From Pseudomonas fluorescens (GTDB lineage Bacteria; Pseudomonadota; Alphaproteobacteria; UBA2136; UBA6156): a stretch of 19,479 nt of DNA. This document shows positions 1 through 6,380 of the stretch, piece after piece. The notes beneath the pieces were generated by a model. That model made no database searches. It had not been told where the DNA came from and saw only the letters and a program-made list of their open reading frames with translations. Both the position numbers and the translations under genes were made by a program. The stretch spans positions 1-19,479 of the forward strand of contig QFOU01000022.1 of assembly GCA_003241595.1 (NCBI GenBank), in the 5' to 3' direction. Every line of letters starts with the position of its first letter. The stretch's first letter is position 1.

Positions 1-504
1 CGGGCAGACGTTGCCGTTTTCTTCATAGAAGGCGAGGGCATCGACCATGCGCAGCATTTCGTTCACCGAGCGGCCCAGCGGCAGATCGTTGACGACGAAG
101 TGGCGGATGGTGCCGGACTTGTCGAGCAGGTAGCTGGCGCGGTAGGTGAGACCTTCGTTATTGAGGATGCCGAGATCGTCGGAGAGCTCGCGCAGGCTGT
201 CGGACAGCAGCGGGTAGTTGAGTTCGCCGATACCGCCGTCGTTCAGCGGGGTGCGGCGCCATGCGGCGTGGCTGTGAACGCTGTCGACGCTGGCGCCGAC
301 GACCTTGCAGCCGCGGGCTTCGAATTCACCCATGGCCTTGTCGAAGGCGACGAGTTCGGTGGGGCAGACGAAGGTGAAGTCGGCCGGGTAGAAGAAGACC
401 ACGGTGTAACCGTCGGTGTTCAGGAACTCGTAGTTGCTGTTGATGCTGCCATCGGCCATTACGGCGGGCAGGCTGGTTACGGGGAATTGGTCGCCGACCA
501 TCAT
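1..504 (-). CDS. 2-Cys peroxiredoxin (AhpC/Prx family), 3' end cut by window edge
   Basis: Reduces hydrogen peroxide and organic peroxides through a cysteine thiol in the cytoplasm. The visible 168 residues start MMVGDQFPV and carry the peroxidatic motif FTFVCPTE (Cys about residue 47). A second cysteine in NVCP, at the very edge of the window, fits the resolving Cys of typical 2-Cys enzymes. Family members are about 185-200 residues, so roughly the last 20-30 are outside. The start is supported by AGGAGA (complement of 515-520), about 10 nt before the ATG at 504; a second ATG follows immediately at 501. It is divergent from thioredoxin reductase, a plausible source of its reductant through thioredoxin (inference). 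Family assignment is firm; whether it uses thioredoxin or AhpF cannot be told here. Confidence 0.95.
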   Translation of the reverse strand, partial: MMVGDQFPVTSLPAVMADGSINSNYEFLNTDGYTVVFFYPADFTFVCPTELVAFDKAMGEFEARGCKVVGASVDSVHSHAAWRRTPLNDGGIGELNYPLLSDSLRELSDDLGILNNEGLTYRASYLLDKSGTIRHFVVNDLPLGRSVNEMLRMVDALAFYEENGNVCP

Positions 505-669
505 CATGTCCGTATCTCCTGTTGGTTGTTAATGATGGCCGCAACCTACCCAATGGGGCGGGGTTTGGGAACCCTTTAACGAACGGTTGGGGGATATATA
601 GGCAGGAACAATGGATAGGATAGAGGCGGTCTATTTGACCGTACGGAGTGGCCGCGTTACAAACGGGGC

Positions 670-1626
670 ATGACACAACATTCGCTTCTTATTCTGGGTT
701 CCGGCGCTGCCGGTTGCACCGCCGCCATTTATGCGGCCCGTGCCGGTATTAAAACTACATTGATTCGGGGTAACCAGCCCGGCGGGCAATTGACCATTAC
801 CACCGACGTGGAGAACTTCCCCGGATTTGCCGAGGCGATTCAGGGCCCGTGGCTGATGGAGCAGATGGAAGCCCAGGCCAAGCACTGCGGTGCCGAGATT
901 GTGGCCGACCACATTGTGAAGGCGGACTTAGCCACCAAAACCCTGACCGGCATGAACGGTACCGAATATACCGCCGATGCCATCATCATCGCCACCGGTG
1001 CCAGTGCCAAGTGGTTGGGCCTTGAGGGTGAGAAGACCTACAATGGTAAAGGTGTTTCCGCCTGCGCCACCTGCGACGGTGCCTTCTACCGCAACCGTGA
1101 TGTGGCGGTGGTGGGCGGTGGTAACTCGGCGTTGGAGGAAGCCCTGTATCTGGCCAATATTGCCAAGCATGTGACCGTCATTCACCGTCGTGACAGTTTC
1201 CGTGGGGAAAAAGTGATGCAGAACCGTGTGTTGAACCACCCGAAGATTTCCGTGATGTGGAATCAGGCTGTGGAGGAGATCGTGGGTGACCCGCACCCCA
1301 TTACCGGTGGTGTGACCGGCTTGAAGTTGAAGAACACCGTGGATGGCAGCATCAGCGAGTTGCCGGTGCATGGTGTGTTCGTGGCCATTGGTCACCAGCC
1401 CAACACCGGTTTGTTTGCCGGTCAGTTGGATCTGGATGAAACCGGTTACATCAAGCCGATGGTGGGCACCGTGTTGCCGACCCAGATGGGTCAGCCCGTG
1501 CCGGGGATCTTTGTGGCGGGTGATGTGGCAGACAGCGTGTATCGTCAAGCGGTCACTGCTGCTGGTATGGGCTGTATGGCGGCGCTGGATGTGAATCGCT
1601 ACCTCGAGAATCTGGATGCGGCTTAG
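670..1626 (+). CDS. trxB: Thioredoxin reductase (NADPH, FAD)
   Basis: Flavoenzyme that passes electrons from NADPH to thioredoxin in the cytoplasm. The 318-residue protein has the usual length. The N-terminal FAD-binding motif GSGAAG is near residues 10-15, the redox-active pair CATC is at 132-135, and the NADPH-binding glycine motif GGGNSALEE is near 149-157. The C-terminal FAD segment reads GIFVAGDVAD. The ATG at 670 is preceded only by a G-rich stretch (GGGG at 665-668), a weak ribosome site. A strong intrinsic terminator follows at 1645-1672, so the gene is probably a single-gene unit. It is divergent from the peroxiredoxin, with 165 nt between the two starts that must hold both promoters; I could not pick out convincing -35/-10 pairs there. 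Confidence 0.97.
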   Translation: MTQHSLLILGSGAAGCTAAIYAARAGIKTTLIRGNQPGGQLTITTDVENFPGFAEAIQGPWLMEQMEAQAKHCGAEIVADHIVKADLATKTLTGMNGTEYTADAIIIATGASAKWLGLEGEKTYNGKGVSACATCDGAFYRNRDVAVVGGGNSALEEALYLANIAKHVTVIHRRDSFRGEKVMQNRVLNHPKISVMWNQAVEEIVGDPHPITGGVTGLKLKNTVDGSISELPVHGVFVAIGHQPNTGLFAGQLDLDETGYIKPMVGTVLPTQMGQPVPGIFVAGDVADSVYRQAVTAAGMGCMAALDVNRYLENLDAA

Positions 1627-1644
1627 TTAGTTGTGAGATGAAGG

Positions 1645-1672
1645 CAGGGGCCAAAAACGGCCCCTGTTTTTT
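1645..1672 (+). terminator. Rho-independent terminator of trxB
   Basis: A perfect 8-bp inverted repeat, CAGGGGCC at 1645-1652 and GGCCCCTG at 1659-1666, with a 6-nt AAAAAC loop, is followed directly by six T residues (1667-1672). It lies 19 nt after the trxB stop codon. Confidence 0.93.
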
Positions 1673-1692
1673 GTTATGTGTGAGGAAGCATT

Positions 1693-1832
1693 CCAACGCT
1701 GCGCGTTGGGTCTTCGTAGTGCACGGCATTTTGCCGTAAACGCTGGAGGCTGGCGCCTCGCGTTTACTTAGCAAACATGCCTGTCTCTGGGATTGCTTGA
1801 TAGTACGAAGGGCGGGGTGATCCCCGCCCTTC
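1693..1832. repeat. Cluster of intergenic hairpins between convergent genes
   Basis: Four inverted repeats are packed between trxB and the Nudix gene. CCAACGC 1693-1699 pairs with GCGTTGG 1703-1709. ACGGCA 1723-1728 pairs with TGCCGT 1732-1737. GTAAACGC 1736-1743 plus GAGGC 1746-1750 pair with GCCTC 1755-1759 plus GCGTTTAC 1760-1767. GAAGGGCGGGG 1807-1817 pairs with CCCCGCCCTTC 1822-1832, an 11-bp perfect stem with a TGAT loop. The second and third share two bases, so they may be alternatives. None is followed by a clear T run on either strand, so they are not textbook terminators, though the 11-bp stem could end transcription of the convergent Nudix gene. Confidence 0.7.
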
Positions 1833-1875
1833 AAAACCCACCCCCGCACTTCGTGGTGAGAATGGGGGGTAGCTT

Positions 1876-2466
1876 TTAACTGTTGAGTTTTTTGATGACG
1901 TCCAGCATTTCGGTGCGGTGGAAGGGGAAGTCGGCGACTTCCGCGATGCTGACCCAGACGGCGCGTTGGTGTTCCTTACTGAGTTTCAGCGCCGGTTTGG
2001 TGCCGGGCACGGTGGCCTTATAGAAGATACCGAGCTTTTTGCTGTTGCGGGACGTCCAGCGGGCGACACCGCACGGGCCCACCAAGGTGGCGGGCAGGCC
2101 GGTTTCTTCCGTGATCTCGCGCAGCAGGCCTTCGCCCGGTTCGTCGGTGGGCTCTAATTTCCCACCAGGGAGGGTCCAGGCGTTGGCGGCGCCGGCATCG
2201 TATTCCTTGGGCAATTGCAGGATCAGCAGGTTGCCGTCGGCATCGGTGAGCAGGGCGTATTGCCGGACATCGTAGAACCAGCGGGATTTATTGGCCGAAG
2301 GGGGACGTCCACGCGCACCGCGGCCCGGGCGTTTGCCATGGGCGGCAGGGCGGGAGCCCTTTTCGGTGACAGGAGCGGCGGGGGCAGCAGCATTGGTGCT
2401 GGCGGCGGCTCCTGTCGGGTTTTTACTGTGGCGCGGCTTGCGGCGCCGACGGTGAGGACTCGACAT
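1876..2466 (-). CDS. Nudix hydrolase with basic N-terminal extension
   Basis: Nudix hydrolases cleave nucleoside diphosphates linked to another group; the substrate of this one cannot be told. Of 196 residues, about 60 at the N-terminus are Arg/Lys/Ala/Pro-rich and probably disordered. The catalytic domain follows, with the Nudix box at about 102-124 (PGGKLEPTD ... REITEETGL). The metal-binding REUxEE part is intact (R116, E117, E120, E121). The first glutamate of the consensus is replaced by Asp108, a conservative change. The ATG at 2466 is the only good start; a start at the domain edge would give a protein of about 135 residues. The gene is divergent from the SRP RNA and convergent with trxB. 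Confidence 0.88.
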   Translation of the reverse strand: MSSPHRRRRKPRHSKNPTGAAASTNAAAPAAPVTEKGSRPAAHGKRPGRGARGRPPSANKSRWFYDVRQYALLTDADGNLLILQLPKEYDAGAANAWTLPGGKLEPTDEPGEGLLREITEETGLPATLVGPCGVARWTSRNSKKLGIFYKATVPGTKPALKLSKEHQRAVWVSIAEVADFPFHRTEMLDVIKKLNS

Positions 2467-2506
2467 GACCGTACACTACCAGAGCTTTGTAAGGTTTGCG
2501 AGGGGG

Positions 2507-2535
2507 TTGACGCGGGGGCTGGGTTGGGGCACGAA
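2507..2535 (+). promoter_or_regulatory. Candidate promoter of the SRP RNA gene
   Basis: TTGACG at 2507-2512 matches a -35 element. It lies 28 nt before the predicted 5' end of the SRP RNA at 2540, the distance expected for a promoter. The -10 region 17 nt further (around 2530-2535) is poorly conserved, which is common in alphaproteobacteria. Inference from spacing only. Confidence 0.42.
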
Positions 2536-2539
2536 GGCG

Positions 2540-2622
2540 ATGGCTCCGACGTGGCGCCGCAAAACTCCATCAGGCCGGAAACGGAGCAGTGGTATGCGGA
2601 TGTACGGGTGGGGCCATTTTTT
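2540..2622 (+). ncRNA. ffs: Small signal recognition particle RNA (4.5S type)
   Basis: RNA scaffold of the signal recognition particle; it binds Ffh and targets membrane proteins. The domain IV hallmark is unmistakable. CCA 2567-2569 pairs with TGG 2590-2592. The asymmetric loop is TCAGG 2570-2574 facing AGCAG 2585-2589. An apical stem CCG/CGG carries a GAAA tetraloop at 2578-2581. Below this, CCGC 2557-2560 pairs with GCGG 2596-2599, and CGT 2550-2552 with ACG 2604-2606. The terminal stem is ATGGCTCC 2540-2547 with GGGGCCAT 2610-2617 (one G-U). A T run from 2617 and further T tracts to about 2647 end it. At about 80 nt it is shorter than the roughly 95-115 nt I expect for bacterial small SRP RNAs. 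A position just upstream of dnaX-ybaB-recR is also known in other bacteria, for example Bacillus subtilis. Confidence 0.92.
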
Positions 2623-2717
2623 GTTTTGTAGGTGTTTTTTGGTTTTTTGCTGCCGGAGGGAGCGGTGGGGGTGGCAGGTGACGGCGGCATGGGTTACAAA
2701 GGCGGGTAAGGACGGGG

Positions 2718-4415
2718 ATGACTTTGACGACTACCACTCAAGATTACGTTGTACTGGCGCGGAAATACCGCAGCCGGACGTTTGCCGAACTGATCGGTCA
2801 GGACGCGCTGGTGCGCACGCTGACCAATGCGATTGCCATGAATAAGATCCACCACGCGTATGTGCTGACGGGGATTAGAGGGACCGGGAAGACCAGTACC
2901 GCCCGTTTGCTGGCGATGGCTCTGAACTGCGAGAATGGTCCGAGTGTGACGTGGGATGTGGATGATCCGCAGGTGGAGGCCATCCGCACCGGTCGTCATG
3001 TGGACGTATTTGAATATGACGCCGCGAGTAACCGCAGTGTGGAAGATGTGCAGAAGTTGTTTGAGGGTGTGAACTACGCACCGGTGGCGGGGCGTTACAA
3101 AGTTTATATCATCGACGAAGTGCACATGCTGAGCACCACGGCGTTCAATGCGTTGCTGAAGACGCTGGAAGAGCCGCCGGCGCAGGTGAAGTTCATTTTT
3201 GCGACCACCGATGTGCAGAAGATCCCGCTCACTGTATTGAGCCGCTGTCAGCGTTTTGACCTGAAGCGCATCCCGAGCAATGTACTGGGGCCGTATTTCG
3301 AGCAGATTCTGGACAAAGAAGGTGTGGATTTTGAAAGTCCGGCCGTGCAGCAGATTGCGCGGGCGGCGGATGGGAGTGCGCGTGACGGTTTGAGTTTGCT
3401 GGATCAGGCCATTGCGCTGAGTGTGGCCGAGGGGGATGCGAAGCCGCGGGTGACCCTTTCCACCGTAGAGAGCATGCTGGGCGTGGCCGACCGTGCCCGT
3501 GTGTATGATCTGCTGGATGCGCTGGTGGGTGGGAATGTGCAGGGCGCGCTGGCGATCGTGGATGATCTGTACGCGGCGGGCAGTGATGCCATGGGTGCCG
3601 TACAGGGGGTTATGGAAGCCGTGCACCTGGCCACCCGCATCAAGCTGGTGCCGGATGTGCGCAGTGGCACGTTGACTGAGCTTGAGCGTACCCGTGCGGT
3701 GCCGCTGGCGGACAAGATGCCGATGCCGAATTTGGGCCGTTTATACCAACTGCTGGTGCAGGCGATGCAGGAGTTGAAGATGGCGGAGCGTCCGTACGAA
3801 GCGTTGGCCATGGCCTGCGTACGCATGGCCTATCTGACCCCCTTGCCCGCGATGGAGAAATTGCTGGGTGATGCGCAGGTGCTGGTGGCGCAAGCGGTGC
3901 AGCCGCAGGCTTCGGCGGGAGTGAATGCGATGCATGTGGCGAGTCATGCCGCCGAGGCGAGCCGTAACCTGCCGGTTGTGGATGCGGGGATGGTGCAGGC
4001 GGAGAAGCAGATTCAGGCCGCTCATGCGTCGGACATGGCCAAGGACTGGCCGGGGCTGGTGAAGATGTTGCGTCCGGAAAATCCGGCGTTGACTGCGGAT
4101 CTGGAGCGTCAGGTGCGCTGTGTGAGTTTTGAAGACACCACGCTGGAGCTGGCGGTGGACCGGGGCTTGAAGACCGGCGCTGTATTGCTTGCGGAATTGC
4201 GCACCACGTTGCGACAGGTGACCGGTGTGGCGTGGGATATCCGCGAGGTGCAGGCCGCTGAGGGCGAGGGGTTGAACCTAGCCAAAGCCAGTGCGGCTGC
4301 AGAAGCTACCCGTCGGGCCGATGTCATCAACGATCCGATGGTGGCGGATATTCTGGAAAGTTTCCCCGGGACCGAGGTAGAATTTGTTGCCGATCCCGAT
4401 GAGACCTACCATTAA
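2718..4415 (+). CDS. dnaX: DNA polymerase III subunit tau/gamma, lacking zinc-site cysteines
   Basis: Clamp-loader ATPase that organises the replicative polymerase. The 565 residues contain the core VLARKYRSRTFAELIGQ near the start, Walker A GIRGTGKTS at 52-60, Walker B IIDEVH at about 131-136, and LSRCQRFDL after the ATPase centre. The C-terminal tau-like region ends with the INDPMVADILESFPG segment typical of alphaproteobacterial DnaX. AAGGA at 2707-2711 sits 6 nt before the ATG. In the usual zinc module (C-x8-C-x2-C-x2-C) only the first cysteine (C71) remains; residues 72-90 have no other cysteine. I see no A6G-type slippery site, so a separate gamma form by frameshift is not indicated. 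It forms an operon with ybaB (40 nt gap) and recR. Confidence 0.97.
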   Translation: MTLTTTTQDYVVLARKYRSRTFAELIGQDALVRTLTNAIAMNKIHHAYVLTGIRGTGKTSTARLLAMALNCENGPSVTWDVDDPQVEAIRTGRHVDVFEYDAASNRSVEDVQKLFEGVNYAPVAGRYKVYIIDEVHMLSTTAFNALLKTLEEPPAQVKFIFATTDVQKIPLTVLSRCQRFDLKRIPSNVLGPYFEQILDKEGVDFESPAVQQIARAADGSARDGLSLLDQAIALSVAEGDAKPRVTLSTVESMLGVADRARVYDLLDALVGGNVQGALAIVDDLYAAGSDAMGAVQGVMEAVHLATRIKLVPDVRSGTLTELERTRAVPLADKMPMPNLGRLYQLLVQAMQELKMAERPYEALAMACVRMAYLTPLPAMEKLLGDAQVLVAQAVQPQASAGVNAMHVASHAAEASRNLPVVDAGMVQAEKQIQAAHASDMAKDWPGLVKMLRPENPALTADLERQVRCVSFEDTTLELAVDRGLKTGAVLLAELRTTLRQVTGVAWDIREVQAAEGEGLNLAKASAAAEATRRADVINDPMVADILESFPGTEVEFVADPDETYH

Positions 4416-4455
4416 ATTTACAATTTCATAACAAGTTAACCAAGGAGAGAACCTC

Positions 4456-4764
4456 ATGAGCAATATGTTTGGCATGTTGAAAAAAGCGCAGGAAATGCAA
4501 AAGGGTTTGCAGGCTGTGCAAGCCGAGCTGGCCAAGACCGAAATCAGCGGCACCGCGGCCAGTGGCGCTGTGACCGTAGTGATGAACGGTACCCATGAGA
4601 TCGTGCGTGTGAGCATCAAGGCCGAAGCTGTCGATACCGATGATCTAGGTATGCTGGAAGATCTGGTGAAGGTGGCGTGCAACGATGCGTTGGCCAAGGC
4701 GAATGAACTCGCTAAAACAAAAATGTCCGCCGTCACAGGTGGTTTAAACATCCCCGGCCTTTAA
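4456..4764 (+). CDS. ybaB: YbaB/EbfC nucleoid-associated protein
   Basis: Small DNA-binding protein of the YbaB/EbfC family, 102 residues, the usual length. It begins MSNMFGMLKKAQEMQKGLQ, a helical segment typical of the family, and contains GAVTVVMNGTHEIVRVSI, the beta-sheet part of the fold. An excellent ribosome site, AAGGAGA at 4442-4448, sits 7 nt before the ATG. Its place between dnaX and recR is conserved in many bacteria and suggests a link to DNA replication or repair, although its exact role is not settled. Confidence 0.95.
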   Translation: MSNMFGMLKKAQEMQKGLQAVQAELAKTEISGTAASGAVTVVMNGTHEIVRVSIKAEAVDTDDLGMLEDLVKVACNDALAKANELAKTKMSAVTGGLNIPGL

Positions 4765-4771
4765 GCTTCGT

Positions 4772-4877
4772 CTGCGGGCGATAAAATATGCTTTCCTTGT
4801 CCACAAGCCGCTTATGTACTGATTTGTACACTGCGCGACTTGCGGACTGCGGAGAAACGCATTTTCTCATCCCGCAG
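4772..4877. repeat. Nested-hairpin element, copy 1 (ybaB-recR gap)
   Basis: The inner stem is TGTAC 4815-4819 / GTACA 4826-4830 around a TGATTT loop. The middle stem is GTCCACAAG 4799-4807 with CTTGCGGAC 4839-4847, whose one A-C mismatch becomes U-G in minus-strand RNA. The outer stem is CTGCGGG 4772-4778 with CCCGCAG 4871-4877, with a partly pairing stretch between. It starts 8 nt after the ybaB stop and ends 40 nt before recR. CGGACTG 4843-4849 can instead pair with CAGTCCG 4886-4892, which competes with the middle stem. Confidence 0.75.
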
Positions 4878-4916
4878 CCAAACCTCAGTCCGTCTTCGTA
4901 GAGAGAGTTTTTAAAC

Positions 4917-5528
4917 TTGGCATTGATTCCGGTTCCGTTGGAGCGTTTGTTACGGCAGTTGGGCAAGTTGCCCGGGCTGGGGCCGCGCAGTGCCCAGCGG
5001 GTAGCATTGAGTTTGCTCCAGCAGCCGAGTGCGTTGGCCGAATTGCAGCGTAATCTTGCTGAAGTGGCGCAAAACCTTGGGATTTGCAGTTGCTGCGGCA
5101 ATTTGGCATTTGTGGCGGGGGAAGCTCCGCTCTGTGAGATCTGCAGTGAACCGGTGCGCAATACCGGTACGCTGTGCGTGGTCGAGGGTATTGCCGATGT
5201 GTGGGCGTTGGAGCGCAGTGGCGTGTTTGCGGGCCGGTATCATGTGCTGGGCGGTGTGGTGTCGGCGTTGAATGGGGTGGGGCCGGAGGATGTGCGCATT
5301 CCGCAGTTGACCCGCCGTGTGCGGGACGAGCAGGTGCAGGAAGTCATCCTTGCACTGGGGGCGAGTGTGGACGGGCAGACCACCAGTCAGATCATCATCG
5401 ACCGGATGGCGCCGATGGGTGTGGCGGTGACGACGTTGGCGAAGGGGATGCCGGTGGGGGCGGCGGTGGATTACTTGGATGAAGGTACTCTTTCGTTAGC
5501 ATTGGCAGGTAGACAACGTGTGGCTTAA
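4917..5528 (+). CDS. recR: Recombination mediator protein RecR
   Basis: Acts with RecF and RecO to load RecA on gapped DNA. The 203 residues show an N-terminal helix-hairpin-helix region (LGKLPGLGPRSAQRVAL), a four-cysteine zinc finger (C57, C60, C73, C76) and a TOPRIM domain starting LCVVEG (E90), with GRYHVLGG and GVGPEDVRI. A TTG start at 4917 is inferred: the family N-terminus (ALIPVPLERLLRQLG) begins right there and GAGAGAG at about 4901-4907 is a usable ribosome site. Unlike the tight dnaX-ybaB spacing, 152 nt with a long nested hairpin separate it from ybaB, so its expression may be adjusted by that leader. Its stop codon lies in the loop of another hairpin. Confidence 0.96.
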   Translation: MALIPVPLERLLRQLGKLPGLGPRSAQRVALSLLQQPSALAELQRNLAEVAQNLGICSCCGNLAFVAGEAPLCEICSEPVRNTGTLCVVEGIADVWALERSGVFAGRYHVLGGVVSALNGVGPEDVRIPQLTRRVRDEQVQEVILALGASVDGQTTSQIIIDRMAPMGVAVTTLAKGMPVGAAVDYLDEGTLSLALAGRQRVA

Positions 5529-5549
5529 CGCCACGTATTGTCTACCTGC
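5505..5549 (+). repeat. Long hairpin spanning the recR stop codon
   Basis: GCAGGTAGACAA 5505-5516 and TTGTCTACCTGC 5538-5549 form a perfect 12-bp stem. Two G-U pairs and an inner GTGGC 5520-5524 / GCCAC 5530-5534 stem extend it, with TTAAC in the loop. The TAA stop (5526-5528) lies in that loop. There is no T run after it, so it is not a classical terminator; it could protect the 3' end of the mRNA. Confidence 0.8.
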
Positions 5550-5562
5550 TGGTGAGGCGCGG

Positions 5563-5665
5563 GCTAAAACGGCCCCCGAATGATTTTTGGCGCACCTGAA
5601 ATACTCTTCTGTATTCGGCGGCACGCCAAAAACCACCCGGATGACCGTTTGTAGTCTCGCGCGCG
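5563..5665. repeat. Nested-hairpin element, copy 2 (recR-ITPase gap)
   Basis: The inner stem is AATAC 5600-5604 / GTATT 5611-5615 with a TCTTCT loop. The outer 17-nt arms 5576-5592 and 5624-5640 pair at 14 positions on the plus strand; the three A-C mismatches become U-G pairs in minus-strand RNA. Further out, CTAAAACGG at 5564-5572 faces CCGTTTGTAG at 5645-5654, the same flanking pair as in copy 3. The shared right flank continues as GTAGYCTC then GCGCGGGGGC. Confidence 0.8.
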
Positions 5666-5672
5666 GGGGCTT

Positions 5673-5755
5673 CCGTTCGGGGGGGGCGAACGGTTGGCGC
5701 TTGGTGAGCGAGGGGCTGCGCCCCTGACGCGCGCCAAGAGGGATGCCTTCGGCAT
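5673..5755. repeat. Three further hairpins downstream of copy 2
   Basis: CCGTTCG 5673-5679 pairs with CGAACGG 5687-5693 across a run of seven G. TTGGCGC 5694-5700 pairs with GCGCCAA 5731-5737 and encloses AGGGGC 5711-5716 / GCCCCT 5720-5725. ATGCC 5743-5747 pairs with GGCAT 5751-5755. None has a T tract. Confidence 0.65.
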
Positions 5756-5795
5756 GGGAGTGTATTTGTTTGTTGGGTTCGTTTAGAGTGATGCT

Positions 5796-6347
5796 ATGAT
5801 TACGTTTGTAACCGGCAATGATGAAAAATGGCAGAGTGCCAACCGGTTGTTGCAGCCGTATGGAGTGGATTTGGTGCGGGCGACGTTTGAGTTGCCGGAG
5901 ATTCAATCCATGGATGTGGGTGAGGTTGCGAGTGCGGCGGCGGAGTTGGCGTGTGCTTGGGTAGGTGGGCCGGTGATGGTGACCGATGCGGGTTATTATT
6001 TTGAGGCGTTGAACGGTTTTCCCGGCCCGTTTGTCAAATATATGAACCAGACTTTGGCGGCGGAGGATGTCATCCGGTTGATGACGGGCAAGGATGACCG
6101 GCGTGTCACGATTCGGGAGGCGTTGGCCTATTGTGAACCGGGGCATGCGCCGGTGGTGTTCGGTTCGGAGCAGAAAGCCATTGTGGCTCAAAAGGTTGGG
6201 CAGGGGAGGACGACCATGGACCGGCTGATGATTCTAGATGGGTTTGATAAAGTGGCCGGTGAATGCACGCTGGATGAGGTGCGTGAGTTCTGGGCGCGGC
6301 ATTTGGTGCATTATTCGCGTTTAGGCGAGTGGTTGGTGGGGCGATAG
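5796..6347 (+). CDS. Divergent HAM1/RdgB-like NTP pyrophosphatase
   Basis: The family hydrolyses ITP/XTP and dITP to monophosphates, keeping deaminated purines out of DNA and RNA. The 183 residues contain TGNDEK near the start (family TGNxxK), FELPEIQ, VTDAGYYFEALNGFPGPF and a GK-D-R stretch. This pattern looks closer to archaeal and eukaryotic members than to the usual bacterial RdgB. The C-terminal part is unusual: the family GFGYDPIF segment is replaced around GRTTMDRLMI, and the SHR substrate motif appears as WAR. It may have altered specificity or reduced activity. The ATG at 5796 has no strong ribosome site. It stands alone between the recR gap and a bidirectional terminator. Confidence 0.78.
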   Translation: MITFVTGNDEKWQSANRLLQPYGVDLVRATFELPEIQSMDVGEVASAAAELACAWVGGPVMVTDAGYYFEALNGFPGPFVKYMNQTLAAEDVIRLMTGKDDRRVTIREALAYCEPGHAPVVFGSEQKAIVAQKVGQGRTTMDRLMILDGFDKVAGECTLDEVREFWARHLVHYSRLGEWLVGR

Positions 6348-6355
6348 GGGTAATA

Positions 6356-6380
6356 AAACACCGCCTGCGGGCGGGTTTTT
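6356..6380. terminator. Bidirectional terminator between ITPase-like gene and rlmH
   Basis: CCGCC 6361-6365 / GGCGG 6370-6374 with a TGCG loop has a T run on the plus side (6376-6380) and A residues upstream (6356-6359) that give Ts on the minus strand. It lies between the convergent stop codons and overlaps the rlmH stop. Confidence 0.85.

Noticed and set aside
2694..3626. Long open frame antisense to dnaX (about 310 codons)
   Set aside because: It mirrors dnaX in a GC-rich genome, is rich in His/Arg/Gln and shows no domain; dnaX is certain on the other strand.
2718..4415. Programmed frameshift producing a gamma form of DnaX
   Set aside because: No run of A residues or similar slippery heptamer with a following stem was found in the region between the ATPase and the C-terminal part.
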